DNA of 64,000 nucleotides, taken from contig NZ_JAMXAY010000014.1 in the NCBI RefSeq assembly GCF_025460835.1, positions 1 to 64,000 on the forward strand, read 5' to 3'. This document shows positions 52,555 through 61,623 of the stretch, piece by piece; position 1 is the stretch's first letter; every line of letters starts with the position of its first letter. The notes beneath the pieces were generated by a model. That model was not told the DNA's origin and searched no databases. It was given only the letters and a program-made list of their open reading frames with translations. Made by a program: the position numbers and the translations under genes. Origin of the DNA: Parapedobacter soli (GTDB lineage: Bacteria > Bacteroidota > Bacteroidia > Sphingobacteriales > Sphingobacteriaceae).

Positions 52555-52580
52555 CACACATACCCGATTTTTTATTTTTT

Positions 52581-55064
52581 ATGCTGGAGTTCACCGATGG
52601 GAAGACACAAACCCGCGTTACGCTATTTGTCGAGGTAATATTGCCGCTGGCTATTGCCAAGACATACACCTACCGGGTACCGTACGAATGGAATGCCAAC
52701 GTAGCCGTGGGCAAGCGTGTCATCGTCCAGTTCGGGAAAAGTAAAGTCTATTCTGCCATCATCAGCCGGGTGACGGACCAAGCCCCTCAATTGTACGAAG
52801 CGAAATATATCCTCGATGTGCTGGATGAAGCACCGGTGGTAGATAGCACTCAGCTCCACTTATGGGATTGGATATCATCCTATTACCTCTGTTCGCTTGG
52901 AGAAGTGATGCAGGCCGCACTCCCGGCAGCACTGAAGCTGGCTAGCGAAACGCGGATTGTTGCCGCGCAAAATACCGGAGTAGATCGATCTGAGTTGAGT
53001 GACAAAGAATTCTTAATCCTCGACGCGCTTGACATCGCGCCCGAACTGAAGGTAAGCGACATCGTAAAACTATTGGGTCAGAAAAGTGTTTTCCCCTTGT
53101 TGAAGCGGCTTTTTGAAAAGGGGCTTATCCTGATCTCCGAAGAAATAGCACCTAGATATCGGCCAAAGATGAAGGTGTTCGTTAGCTTGCACAGCGACTA
53201 TACAGACAATGCCGGTAGAAAGGCGTTGTTAGAGTCACTGGCTAGGGCTCCAAAGCAACAGGACGCGGTGATGGCTTATATCCAGCTGAGCCGCCAACAA
53301 CCCGAAGTAGCAAAGACCGATATCATGGAGGCCAGTGGCTGCAGCTCAGCCATAATCGCTTCGCTGGTTGAAAAAGGGGTGTTTGTCGCCGAGGAGCGGG
53401 CAGTAAGCCGGTTAGCGGGTGAGGATGTGGAGGTAACGGCTAGCTTTACCTTCAGTGATGCACAATCACGTGCTTTTGACGATATCAATAGGCAATTTGC
53501 AGAAAAGGATGTCGTGCTGCTACACGGTGTCACCGCGTCGGGTAAGACGCAGGTGTACATCCGGCTGATAGAGGCAGCTATGGCCTGTGGCCGGAACGTC
53601 TTGTATCTATTGCCCGAGATTGCGCTGACTACACAGATCACCGAGCGCCTGTGTAAGCATTTCGGTAACAAACTGGGGGTATACCATTCGCGCTTTAGCG
53701 ACAATGAGCGGGCTGAAGTATGGCATAAGGTACTCCAAAATGAATACCAGATCATCATAGGGGCACGGTCGGCGGTTTTTCTTCCTTTTCAGTCGCTGGG
53801 ATTCATCGTGGTAGACGAAGAGCATGAGACGTCATATAAACAATTCGACCCTGCACCAAGGTACCACGCGCGCGATACGGCGATTTATCTTGGCCACCTG
53901 CACGGAGCGAAAGTGCTGCTGGGTTCCGCTACACCGGCTATCGAAAGCTTTTACAACGCCCGCGCCGGCAAATACGGGTTGGCCACGCTGACACAACGGT
54001 TCGGCGATGCCAAGCTGCCTGAAATCGTAACGGTAAATATCAGCGAAGAGAGCCGCAAAGGTACTATGTTTACCTATTTTAGTGCCGTACTCTTACAGGA
54101 GATGGAGAAGGCGTTGGCTGAGGGCCAACAAGTAATCCTTTTCCAGAATAGGCGTGGGCACACGCCACTGCTGCAGTGCAAGACGTGTGGTTATATCGCC
54201 AAATGCATCCATTGTGATGTGAGCCTCACTTATCATAAAAGCAGCGGACATTTGCACTGCCACTATTGCGGGTTTACCGAAGCACCGCTGCAGGTTTGCC
54301 CGGCATGCGGCTCAACTCATATCGAAAGTAAGGGCTTTGGTACTGAGCGGATAGAGGAAGAGCTGGAAACGCTGCTGCCGCAGGCCCGCATCGGTCGCCT
54401 CGACCTCGACTCGACCAAGGGCAAGTATGGGTTTGAGCGTGTGTTGACGGCTTTTGATGAACATCGGTATGATGTATTGGTGGGTACACAGATGGTAGCA
54501 AAGGGGTTGGACTTCGGAAAAGTAAGCGTTATCGGTATCATCAATGCCGACGGTCTGATTAATTACCCCGATTTCCGTGCGCATGAGCGGGCATTTTCGT
54601 TACTAGCCCAGGTGAGTGGTCGCGCCGGGCGCCGAAACAGCAGCGGGAAGGTAGTCATCCAATCCTACGCGCCCAACCACCGTGTTATCCAACAGGTAAT
54701 TGCCAACGACTACGAAGGCATGTTCATGGCGGAGGTCGCCGAACGGAAAAATTTTGGTTATCCGCCGTTTTTCCGGTTGTTTAAGGTGGAAGTGAAACAC
54801 AAAGAACAGCAAGCTGCGCACGAGGGGGCACTCCGTTTAGTGGCGCTGCTGCGCGAGATACTGGGCCACCGGGTTTTCGGGCCTGAAGTGCCGCTTGTGG
54901 GGCGCGTGCGAAATTACTATATCTTTGGTGTGCTGCTCAAAATTGAGCGGGCAGGCATCAGCATTGTCAAAGTAAAAGAGCAGATTTCCGTCGCCCTGCA
55001 GCGTTTTGAAACCAATAAAGCTAACCGCGGCGTGCGGGTACAGGTCGATGTGGATCCCTATTGA
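52581..55064 (+). CDS. priA: Primosomal replication restart helicase PriA
   Basis: An 827-residue superfamily 2 helicase that reloads the replisome at collapsed forks. N-terminal DNA-binding domain LFVEVILPLAIAKTYTYRVP; Walker A LLHGVTASGKTQVYIR near 320; DEEH box FIVVDEEHETSYKQ near 415; zinc-binding cysteines in CKTCGYIAKCIHCDVSL and CHYCG/CPACGSTHIESKGFGTERIEEEL; and QVSGRAGR. Length is normal. Its end overlaps the convergent barrel gene by 7 bases, which is unusual but harmless. Confidence 0.96.
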   Translation: MLEFTDGKTQTRVTLFVEVILPLAIAKTYTYRVPYEWNANVAVGKRVIVQFGKSKVYSAIISRVTDQAPQLYEAKYILDVLDEAPVVDSTQLHLWDWISSYYLCSLGEVMQAALPAALKLASETRIVAAQNTGVDRSELSDKEFLILDALDIAPELKVSDIVKLLGQKSVFPLLKRLFEKGLILISEEIAPRYRPKMKVFVSLHSDYTDNAGRKALLESLARAPKQQDAVMAYIQLSRQQPEVAKTDIMEASGCSSAIIASLVEKGVFVAEERAVSRLAGEDVEVTASFTFSDAQSRAFDDINRQFAEKDVVLLHGVTASGKTQVYIRLIEAAMACGRNVLYLLPEIALTTQITERLCKHFGNKLGVYHSRFSDNERAEVWHKVLQNEYQIIIGARSAVFLPFQSLGFIVVDEEHETSYKQFDPAPRYHARDTAIYLGHLHGAKVLLGSATPAIESFYNARAGKYGLATLTQRFGDAKLPEIVTVNISEESRKGTMFTYFSAVLLQEMEKALAEGQQVILFQNRRGHTPLLQCKTCGYIAKCIHCDVSLTYHKSSGHLHCHYCGFTEAPLQVCPACGSTHIESKGFGTERIEEELETLLPQARIGRLDLDSTKGKYGFERVLTAFDEHRYDVLVGTQMVAKGLDFGKVSVIGIINADGLINYPDFRAHERAFSLLAQVSGRAGRRNSSGKVVIQSYAPNHRVIQQVIANDYEGMFMAEVAERKNFGYPPFFRLFKVEVKHKEQQAAHEGALRLVALLREILGHRVFGPEVPLVGRVRNYYIFGVLLKIERAGISIVKVKEQISVALQRFETNKANRGVRVQVDVDPY

Positions 55065-55795
55065 TTGATCAAGCCAAAACTATACTGGATAGTGATGGCC
55101 GCAACGGGGGCGAAGAAGTACTCCCAACGATACCGTTTCACCTGGTCAGGAGCGCCGGTAAAAGAGTCGTCGGTGTAATTGTTGGTTTTCTGGTAAGTGT
55201 ATGCAATATTGAAATTGGCCTCAGCCCCCACGGCGACCCGGGGAACCACGTATACTTTGGCTCCTACAAATGGTGAAAATAGCAGGGCGTTTTTTGTGTC
55301 TTCGGCAAAAACCGAAGTGTTGGCGAACCCCTGTGTGTTGAGTTGCTGGAACATGAAGCCCAAATCGCCGCCGAAGTAAGGCTGAACGCGCGAATAATTC
55401 ACGCTTTTTTCGACACCCAGCTTTATAGCTGTGTTCCGGAGTTTGCCGCCAACGTCTGGCAGGCACCCCTCACACTCATCACTAAACACAATGTCATTAC
55501 GGAAATGCGCGGCTTGTAACCGATAACTGATCTGGTTGTCGTTGATTTTGAAGAGCAGACCATTGAAATAGGACGTGTGGTATTGTTTCCCTGAAGGCTG
55601 GTTGAGTAATTGCGGGAACTGCTCGTAGGCGTATGCGCGAACCGCAATAGTATACCAGAAGTCGGTATTGAAGTTGTGTGTATTGCTTTTTGGAATAATC
55701 GGATCCGGATAATCAACGGTATCAATGTTTGTTACCTGTGCTGACAATTGCACGGCTCCGAAGCATAGGAGAATAACCAAAAGTAAATACCTCAT
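55058..55795 (-). CDS. Outer-membrane beta-barrel protein
   Basis: A 245-residue exported protein (signal LLLVILLCFGAVQLSAQ). The mature part alternates hydrophobic and polar residues in barrel strands, including PYFGGDLGFMFQQL and FVGAKVYVVPRVAVGAEANFNIAYTY, and ends YFFAPVAAITIQYSFGLINQ. It resembles small porin/OmpW-like barrels of Bacteroidota in general shape; no specific family is recognised. ATG at 55795 is taken over 55804. It is the only gene on its strand here and overlaps the priA tail. Confidence 0.7.
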   Translation of the reverse strand: MRYLLLVILLCFGAVQLSAQVTNIDTVDYPDPIIPKSNTHNFNTDFWYTIAVRAYAYEQFPQLLNQPSGKQYHTSYFNGLLFKINDNQISYRLQAAHFRNDIVFSDECEGCLPDVGGKLRNTAIKLGVEKSVNYSRVQPYFGGDLGFMFQQLNTQGFANTSVFAEDTKNALLFSPFVGAKVYVVPRVAVGAEANFNIAYTYQKTNNYTDDSFTGAPDQVKRYRWEYFFAPVAAITIQYSFGLINQ

Positions 55796-55877
55796 TCGTC
55801 GCATCGTTTATACCGTGCGAAAATAATAAATAAAATCGGGTATCGATTACTGCCTCGTTAATCTCGGGTAATCTGTG

Positions 55878-55885
55878 TATTTTTG
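55878..55885 (+). promoter_or_regulatory. pcm promoter box, near-leaderless
   Basis: TATTTTTG matches TAnnTTTG and ends 8 bases before the pcm ATG. No good TTG element is seen at the expected distance. Confidence 0.45.
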
Positions 55886-55893
55886 GGACCATA

Positions 55894-56550
55894 ATGGCAT
55901 ATAAGTTTATTGATAATTACCGCGAACGTGGCGCACGCAAACAATTGGTAGAGCTGCTGAAGCGGCGTGGGATAGCAGATAAGCGGGTGCTGGCGGCTAT
56001 TGGGAAAGTACCGCGGCACTATTTTTTCGACGAGACATTTTGGAACCAGGCCTACCGCGATATCGCTTTCCCCATTGGTGATGGGCAGACCATTTCACAA
56101 CCTTATACTGTAGCTTACCAAACAGAGCTGTTGCATATTGAACGGGGCGACCGCGTATTGGAGGTCGGTACCGGATCAGGTTACCAAACATGTATCCTGT
56201 TGGAACTGGGAGCCGAAGTCTACACCATTGAGCGTCAACCCAACCTATATAATCGTACCATACAAGTGTTGCCCTATATGGGCTATAAACCACACTTTTT
56301 CTTGGGTGATGGGTCGAAAGGAATACCCGACCATGCACCATACGACAAAATTCTGGTCACTGCCGGGGCTCCGTTTGTGCCCGATGTGATGCTGAAACAG
56401 CTCCGTATCGGGGGATTATTGGTTATTCCGGTAGGTAGCGAGAAGGAGCAGAAGATGATGACCATCCTGAGGGTGGGGGAACAAGAGTACGAGCGGATCG
56501 AGCTGGATACGTTCCGATTTGTTCCTTTAGTGGGCGATCGTGCATGGTAA
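55894..56550 (+). CDS. pcm: Protein-L-isoaspartate O-methyltransferase
   Basis: Methylates isoaspartyl residues so that damaged proteins can be repaired, using S-adenosylmethionine. The 218 residues contain the SAM motif VLEVGTGSGYQTCILLELG (about 88-106), TIERQPNLY, ISQPYTVAYQTELL and the DKILVTAGAPFVPDVMLKQL block, all canonical. It precedes the MutS-like gene by 17 bases and is probably co-transcribed with it. Confidence 0.94.
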   Translation: MAYKFIDNYRERGARKQLVELLKRRGIADKRVLAAIGKVPRHYFFDETFWNQAYRDIAFPIGDGQTISQPYTVAYQTELLHIERGDRVLEVGTGSGYQTCILLELGAEVYTIERQPNLYNRTIQVLPYMGYKPHFFLGDGSKGIPDHAPYDKILVTAGAPFVPDVMLKQLRIGGLLVIPVGSEKEQKMMTILRVGEQEYERIELDTFRFVPLVGDRAW

Positions 56551-56567
56551 TCGCCAAATTAAATTGA

Positions 56568-58367
56568 ATGGAAGACATATTTGATACTTACGGCAAAAAT
56601 ATAGCCGATGCCGATGGTCGCATAGCAAGCTTACGGAAATCGGTTAATGGCAATTCGCTCCTGCGGCTAGCCACTATCGTGGGTGGCGGTGCGGCACTAT
56701 TTGCTGCAGTGCAGACGGAGAATGTGTCGTTAGTGATTGGCCTATTCCTGCTGATTATGGTCTGTTTCATGATGCTCGTGTGGCGACAAAGCAAGCTCGA
56801 GGCACAGAAAGCAGCGTGGGAAGATTTCCGTGAGGTAAACCGGAATGAAGTAGCTATGACTGAAGGCAGGCCTAACATGTATCCTAATGGTGCTGCTTAT
56901 GCGGACCGCCGCCACCCCTATAGCGGGGATTTGGATATTTTTGGTCCATCGTCCGTATTTGCACTTATCAACCGGTGCGCGACTTCCACAGCAAACCGAT
57001 TGCTGGCGGGGTGGCTTGCTGCTCCGGCGAGCCGGGAAACTATATTGTTGCGGCAAGAGGCGGTACGCGAATTGGCACCAGATGCGGAGTGGTGCCAACA
57101 ATTCCAGGCAGGGCTCATATTCAACCTTACCCGAGATGCCGATTTTAAACAGCAGTTTGCCCATTTTTTGGAGGCTGGAGATACACTGGAGAGCAAGTTT
57201 CTAAGACGATACGTGAAAATTGTTCCCTGGCTGATGGCTTTCGTTATCGTACTTGCCATTTTTTGGGCACCTGCAATACCACTGGCCGTTGTTTTGGCGC
57301 TTGCCCATCTGCTGGCTGCAGTGGCCTATGGTGGAAAGGTAGGGCGCATAGCAGGCCAGCTGGACCGGGTGGGGCGTATTTTGGGTGCTTTTGCCAAGTC
57401 GTTTGAAAAAATAGAAAACCGCCATTGGGAAAGTGAATGGGGGCAAAGTGTATTGCAGGGTACAGGTGGATCGGTTCCTGTTTCGGTGATTTTCCTTAAA
57501 CTGGCGATACTGATTGATCGGCTGGATTACCGGTTGAATATGCTGGTTGGGGGTGTGCTCAACATGTTTGCGTTGTGGGATTTCAAACAGGTTTTTGCGG
57601 TTCTCGATTGGCGTAAGCAATACGGTGGCCGGTTGCTTGCCGCGTTGGATGTCGTGGCCGAGGTTGAAGCAGTGGTAAGTTTAGCAACTTTATGCCGCAA
57701 TCACCCGCAATGGGTTTTCCCCGAGGTGGTGGAGTCAGCGAAACCCTATGTCGCAGCTAAGGGTTTATCGCATCCGTTAATCCCATCACATGCAGCTGTG
57801 CCAAACGATTACGTGATGGACGGCCACCGGGTTGCACTGATTACTGGTTCCAATATGGCCGGTAAAAGCACTTTTCTCCGCGTTATCGGTACCAATTCAG
57901 TGCTGGCGTTTTGCGGTGCACCCGTTTGCGGCACATCCATGCAGCTATCGGTTTTCCATGCGGTAAGTTACATGCGCATTGCCGACTCGTTGAATGAGAG
58001 TACTTCTACCTTTAAAGCGGAGCTCAACCGGATTGAAGACGTATTACGGGCTGTACGTACCCGGCCACGCACCTTTTTTCTCATTGATGAAATGTTACGG
58101 GGCACCAATTCCAGGGACAAGTACCTTGGGTCGAAAGCGATTATCAAGCGGTTGATTGCCGATGGTGGCGTGGGTATGGTGGCCACACACGATCTCCAAT
58201 TGGCTAAATTGGCAGAAGAATATCCTGGTGTACTGGCCAACTTCCATTTTGATATCCAAGTGAAGGAGGGAGAGATGCTTTTCGATTACAAGCTTAAGCC
58301 TGGTGAGTGTACGATTTTCAATGCATCGCTATTATTGAAGAATATAGGTATCGACGTAGCGGAATAG
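56568..58367 (+). CDS. Membrane-anchored MutS-like ATPase
   Basis: A 599-residue MutS-family ATPase without the mismatch-binding domain I. The C-terminal ATPase is complete: Walker A ITGSNMAGKSTFLRVIG near 430, Walker B FFLIDEMLRGTNSRDKYLGS, and the signature VATHDLQLAKLAEEYPG. Unlike true MutS, it has hydrophobic helices near 35-75 and near 220-250, so it is probably membrane-bound. Such MutS-like proteins are widespread in Bacteroidota, role unknown. Since the mismatch-recognition and clamp parts are absent, repair function should not be assumed. pcm upstream and smpB downstream (convergent, 4-base gap) give no strong clue. Confidence 0.83.
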   Translation: MEDIFDTYGKNIADADGRIASLRKSVNGNSLLRLATIVGGGAALFAAVQTENVSLVIGLFLLIMVCFMMLVWRQSKLEAQKAAWEDFREVNRNEVAMTEGRPNMYPNGAAYADRRHPYSGDLDIFGPSSVFALINRCATSTANRLLAGWLAAPASRETILLRQEAVRELAPDAEWCQQFQAGLIFNLTRDADFKQQFAHFLEAGDTLESKFLRRYVKIVPWLMAFVIVLAIFWAPAIPLAVVLALAHLLAAVAYGGKVGRIAGQLDRVGRILGAFAKSFEKIENRHWESEWGQSVLQGTGGSVPVSVIFLKLAILIDRLDYRLNMLVGGVLNMFALWDFKQVFAVLDWRKQYGGRLLAALDVVAEVEAVVSLATLCRNHPQWVFPEVVESAKPYVAAKGLSHPLIPSHAAVPNDYVMDGHRVALITGSNMAGKSTFLRVIGTNSVLAFCGAPVCGTSMQLSVFHAVSYMRIADSLNESTSTFKAELNRIEDVLRAVRTRPRTFFLIDEMLRGTNSRDKYLGSKAIIKRLIADGGVGMVATHDLQLAKLAEEYPGVLANFHFDIQVKEGEMLFDYKLKPGECTIFNASLLLKNIGIDVAE

Positions 58368-58371
58368 CGCT

Positions 58372-58827
58372 TCACCGTTTCATTACCCGTGCCAGCTCGC
58401 GCTTAGTGTCACGTTCTTTGATCGTTTCCCGTTTATCGAAATCCTTTTTGCCCTGGGCCAATGCGATTTCCACTTTGGCGAATCCGCGGTTGCCGATAAA
58501 TATACGCAGCGGGATGATGGTGAGACCGCGCTCGTCGATTTTTGATTTTAGCTTTTTGAGTTCTTTTTTGGTGAGCAGCAGCTGCCGGTCGCGCTTGGCT
58601 TCATGGTTGTAAAACGAACCGTGCGAATATTCTGCGATATGCATGTTGCGGATATATAAATCATTTTCGAAAAATGAGCAGAATGCGTCGTTGATATTGG
58701 CCTTTCCCTCCCGGATCGATTTGATTTCTGTGCCAAGCAGGCGGATGCCAGCGATGTAAGTGTCGAGGATGTGGTATTCGAAATGTGCCCTTTTGTTTTT
58801 AATATGGATAGTTGAAGATAATGCCAT
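58372..58827 (-). CDS. smpB: SsrA-binding protein
   Basis: Partner of tmRNA in trans-translation, rescuing stalled ribosomes. The 151 residues include the OB-fold core (IKNKRAHFEYHILDTYIAGI, GTEIKSIREGKANI, YIRNMHIAEYSHGSFYNHE) and the basic C-terminal tail GKKDFDKRETIKERDTKRELAR that reaches into the decoding centre. Full length and typical. No ssrA gene is seen in the window. Confidence 0.96.
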   Translation of the reverse strand: MALSSTIHIKNKRAHFEYHILDTYIAGIRLLGTEIKSIREGKANINDAFCSFFENDLYIRNMHIAEYSHGSFYNHEAKRDRQLLLTKKELKKLKSKIDERGLTIIPLRIFIGNRGFAKVEIALAQGKKDFDKRETIKERDTKRELARVMKR

Positions 58828-58862
58828 TTTAGTTGTAAGTCTTTCGTCGATAGCTCACCGTC

Positions 58863-59525
58863 TTAATTCAGTTTGCAATAAATATTTTGTGCTACCTTAT
58901 CGGATATGTTGATTTTCGTCCTATCGATCTCTATGGCGATCGAGTGGTCGAATTCATACCGTTGCAGCACGGTTATCTCGCTGTGGATACCGATGCCGAT
59001 CTGGCTTACGTATTGGAGAAACGACGGGCTGTTATCTCTGACAGCGATGATGGTGTAGGTGTTGCCGCTGTCAGCTTCGGCCAGCGTAAGCCGTGCTTCA
59101 TGTACATAATTGCCATCAGCCTTGGGTATGGCGTCGCCGTGTGGGTCGAATTGCGGGAATCCCAGAAAGCGGTCGAGCCGTTCCACCAGTTTGTCGGATT
59201 TGATATGCTCCAATTGCTCGGCGATATCATGCACTTCATCCCAACTGAAGCCCAGCTTGTCAAACAGAAACGTTTCCCACAGCCGATGGCGCCGGATAAT
59301 GGCCACTGCCAGGTCGCGCCCCGTATCGGTGAGGGTGATTTTGCCATATTTTTCGTAGTTGACCAACTGCTTTTCACGCAACTTCTTTAACATATCGGTT
59401 GCCGTGGCGGGGCGGACATTGAGCTTGCCGGCCAACTGATTTGTGCCTGCTTCGCCAACACCGTCGTGTTCGGCCGTGATGCGGAGCAGCGCCTTTAAAT
59501 AGTTTTCCTCGGTATCCGATAGCAT
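58863..59525 (-). CDS. DtxR/MntR-family metal-dependent regulator
   Basis: A 220-residue iron or manganese-responsive repressor. Residues 1-70 are a winged helix (TEENYLKALLRI, TNQLAGKLNVRPATATDMLKKLREKQLVNYE), 75-140 the metal-binding dimerisation domain (RRHRLWETFLFDKLGFSWDEVHDIAEQLEHI), and 150-220 an FeoA/SH3-like C-terminal domain. Metal ligands His and Glu in the middle domain are present. A promoter box ends 5 bases before the ATG, so the mRNA is likely leaderless. Its target genes are not visible. Confidence 0.9.
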   Translation of the reverse strand: MLSDTEENYLKALLRITAEHDGVGEAGTNQLAGKLNVRPATATDMLKKLREKQLVNYEKYGKITLTDTGRDLAVAIIRRHRLWETFLFDKLGFSWDEVHDIAEQLEHIKSDKLVERLDRFLGFPQFDPHGDAIPKADGNYVHEARLTLAEADSGNTYTIIAVRDNSPSFLQYVSQIGIGIHSEITVLQRYEFDHSIAIEIDRTKINISDKVAQNIYCKLN

Positions 59526-59530
59526 AACGG

Positions 59531-59538
59531 CAAAGGTA
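59531..59538 (-). promoter_or_regulatory. DtxR gene promoter box, near-leaderless
   Basis: TACCTTTG on the minus strand, identical to the rplY and amidotransferase boxes, ending 5 bases before the start codon. The upstream element is only a T run. Confidence 0.5.
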
Positions 59539-59558
59539 GGGAAATTGTTATGAAAAAA

Positions 59559-59566
59559 TATTTTTG
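59559..59566 (+). promoter_or_regulatory. YbdK-like gene promoter box
   Basis: TATTTTTG matches TAnnTTTG. It lies inside the longer possible frame beginning at 59550 and so supports the later start codon at 59613. Confidence 0.4.
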
Positions 59567-59612
59567 GTTTTGCTCAGAAAAAACCGATATCTTACAGGGA
59601 AATTTACACATT

Positions 59613-60710
59613 ATGGATCCTCATCGCTTTACTATCGGCATAGAAGAAGAATATATGGTGATGGATCCCATTAGCCGTGAACTCAAATCGCACGATCAGA
59701 AAATTGTGGAACTATCGCAGAAGATCCTGAAAGACAGGGTGAAGGCCGAAATGCACCAGGCGGTAGTAGAGGTGGGTACGGATATTTGCAGCAATATTGA
59801 AGAGGCGCGCGAAGAGGTACAGTTTCTGCGTGCCACCGTAGCAGCGATTGCGGGCGACCTGGACCTGATTGTGGGGGCTTCTGGTACCCATCCGTTTTCA
59901 GAGTGGCAGCGGCAGCTGATCACCGATACGCCGCATTATTTCGAAATCATCAATGAGATGCAGGATGCTGCTCGCTCCAACCTTATTTTCGGGTTGCATG
60001 TGCACGTGGGTATGGAGAACCGGCAGATGGCGATACATATTGCCAACTCCGCGCGGTATTTTCTACCCCATATTTTTGCGTTATCCACCAACTCACCCTT
60101 CTGGGAGGGTAGAAATACCGGCTTTAAGTCTTTCCGTACGAAGGTGTTCGATAAATTCCCGCGAACGGGCATTCCGGATTATTTCGAGTCTATCGAGGAA
60201 TACGACAGCTACATCAATCTACTCATCAAAACCAATTGCATTGACAATGCGAAAAAAGTATGGTGGGATCTCCGCGTACACCCATTTTACAACACGATCG
60301 AGTTCCGTATCTGCGATGTGTCACTAACCATACAGGAAACCATGGCACTGGCTGCCCTCTTCCAAGCCGTTTGCGTGAAGCTGCATAAACTGCGTTCGCG
60401 GAACATGAGTTACATGATTTATAAGCGACCGTTGATAAACGAAAACAAATGGCGGGCTTCCCGTTATGGGTTGGATGGACAGCTGATTGATTTTGGCAAG
60501 GAAATGGAAGTCAATACCCGAGTGTTAATTTACGAGTTGCTTGATTTCGTGGACGATGTGGTGGATACCCTGGGAAGTAGGGAGGCAATCAACTTTGTGC
60601 CCCGAATTTTGGAAATCGGCACGGGTGCGGACCGCCAGTTGGCCGTTTATGAAGACGCCGGAAACTTGATAGCTGTGGTTGATTTTGTTTGTGATCAATT
60701 CCTAGCCTAG
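59613..60710 (+). CDS. YbdK-like carboxylate-amine ligase (GCS2 family)
   Basis: A 365-residue glutamine-synthetase-fold ligase of the GCS2/YbdK type, which joins a carboxylate (often glutamate gamma-carboxyl) to an amine with ATP. Core motifs: FTIGIEEEYMVMDP (Glu/metal), VVEVGTDICSNIEEA, IVGASGTHPFSEW and LIFGLHVHVGMENRQMAI. E. coli YbdK shows weak glutamate-cysteine ligase activity; substrates in this context are unknown. It begins a cluster with a glutamine amidotransferase and an ATP-grasp protein. Confidence 0.88.
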   Translation: MDPHRFTIGIEEEYMVMDPISRELKSHDQKIVELSQKILKDRVKAEMHQAVVEVGTDICSNIEEAREEVQFLRATVAAIAGDLDLIVGASGTHPFSEWQRQLITDTPHYFEIINEMQDAARSNLIFGLHVHVGMENRQMAIHIANSARYFLPHIFALSTNSPFWEGRNTGFKSFRTKVFDKFPRTGIPDYFESIEEYDSYINLLIKTNCIDNAKKVWWDLRVHPFYNTIEFRICDVSLTIQETMALAALFQAVCVKLHKLRSRNMSYMIYKRPLINENKWRASRYGLDGQLIDFGKEMEVNTRVLIYELLDFVDDVVDTLGSREAINFVPRILEIGTGADRQLAVYEDAGNLIAVVDFVCDQFLA

Positions 60711-60743
60711 CTTTTTATTCCCTCATTTTTATTCTGTTATTAT

Positions 60744-60751
60744 TACCTTTG
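60744..60751 (+). promoter_or_regulatory. Amidotransferase gene promoter box
   Basis: TACCTTTG, in the gap after the YbdK-like gene. It ends 4 bases before the ATG at 60756 and 25 before the ATG at 60777, so either a leaderless or a short-leader start is possible. Confidence 0.5.
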
Positions 60752-60776
60752 CCCGATGGACCGACCGGGACGTAAT

Positions 60777-61607
60777 ATGCGGATAGCATTACTTGACTTC
60801 AATAAAGGGTATCCCAACCAAGGGATAGACAACATACACGATATCCTGCAGCGCTACGCTGCTGAAAAGGGGCTGGAGCTTTATCTCGATGTATTCGATG
60901 TACGCCAGCGCCATGAAATACCTGATTTGTCGTATGACGTGTATATCTCGAGCGGTGGCCCGGGCTCACCGCTCGAAGAATCTGCAACCGTTTGGGAAAG
61001 CCGTTATTTTAAGTTGATCGGCGACTTGATATCCCATAACAACGTTGCGTTGCCCACCGAACGTAAATTTTCGTTCTTCATCTGCCATGCATTCCAGTTG
61101 GCATGCAAATATTTCAAAGTAGGTGCCCTGTGCCGGCGCAAATCCACTGCATTCGGAGTGTTTCCTGTCCACAAAACATTGGCAGGTAAATCCGAGCGGA
61201 TATTTATGGGGCTACCGGATCCGTTTTATGCAATTGACAGCCGGGAGTGGCAGGTAGTGATGGTTGATAAGACGCGATTGCGTGCATCGGGGATGGAGAT
61301 TATCGCTATCGAGAAAGAACGCCCGCATGTACCGCTCGAACGGGCCGTAATGGCAATCCGTTTCTCACCGGAGATGATCGGCACGCAATTCCACCCCGAG
61401 GCTGATGCTTGCCGGATGCATGACCATTTGTTGGTGCCGGAGCAGAAGCAACGAGTTATCGATCAGCACGGTATAGCCAAGTATGAAGATATGGTCCAGT
61501 GCCTGGCCGATCCCATGAAAATCAGACTTACCCAAATGTCGGTGTTGCCCGAATTTCTGGAAGTTGCGCGGCAGGCCCGTATGCAGCGGCAGGAAGCTGT
61601 TGTCTGA
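60777..61607 (+). CDS. Class I glutamine amidotransferase-like protein
   Basis: A 276-residue (283 from the earlier ATG) GATase of the GMP synthase/PuuD-like group. SSGGPGSPLEE is the oxyanion-type loop, FFICHAFQLACKYF carries the nucleophilic Cys (about 103) and GTQFHPEADA the His-Glu pair, so the triad is complete and it should release ammonia from glutamine or hydrolyse a gamma-glutamyl bond. A C-terminal 60-residue extension is not usual for this class. It probably works with the flanking YbdK-like ligase and ATP-grasp protein. Confidence 0.85.
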   Translation: MRIALLDFNKGYPNQGIDNIHDILQRYAAEKGLELYLDVFDVRQRHEIPDLSYDVYISSGGPGSPLEESATVWESRYFKLIGDLISHNNVALPTERKFSFFICHAFQLACKYFKVGALCRRKSTAFGVFPVHKTLAGKSERIFMGLPDPFYAIDSREWQVVMVDKTRLRASGMEIIAIEKERPHVPLERAVMAIRFSPEMIGTQFHPEADACRMHDHLLVPEQKQRVIDQHGIAKYEDMVQCLADPMKIRLTQMSVLPEFLEVARQARMQRQEAVV

Positions 61608-61623
61608 TTAATCGCCTCCCGCC

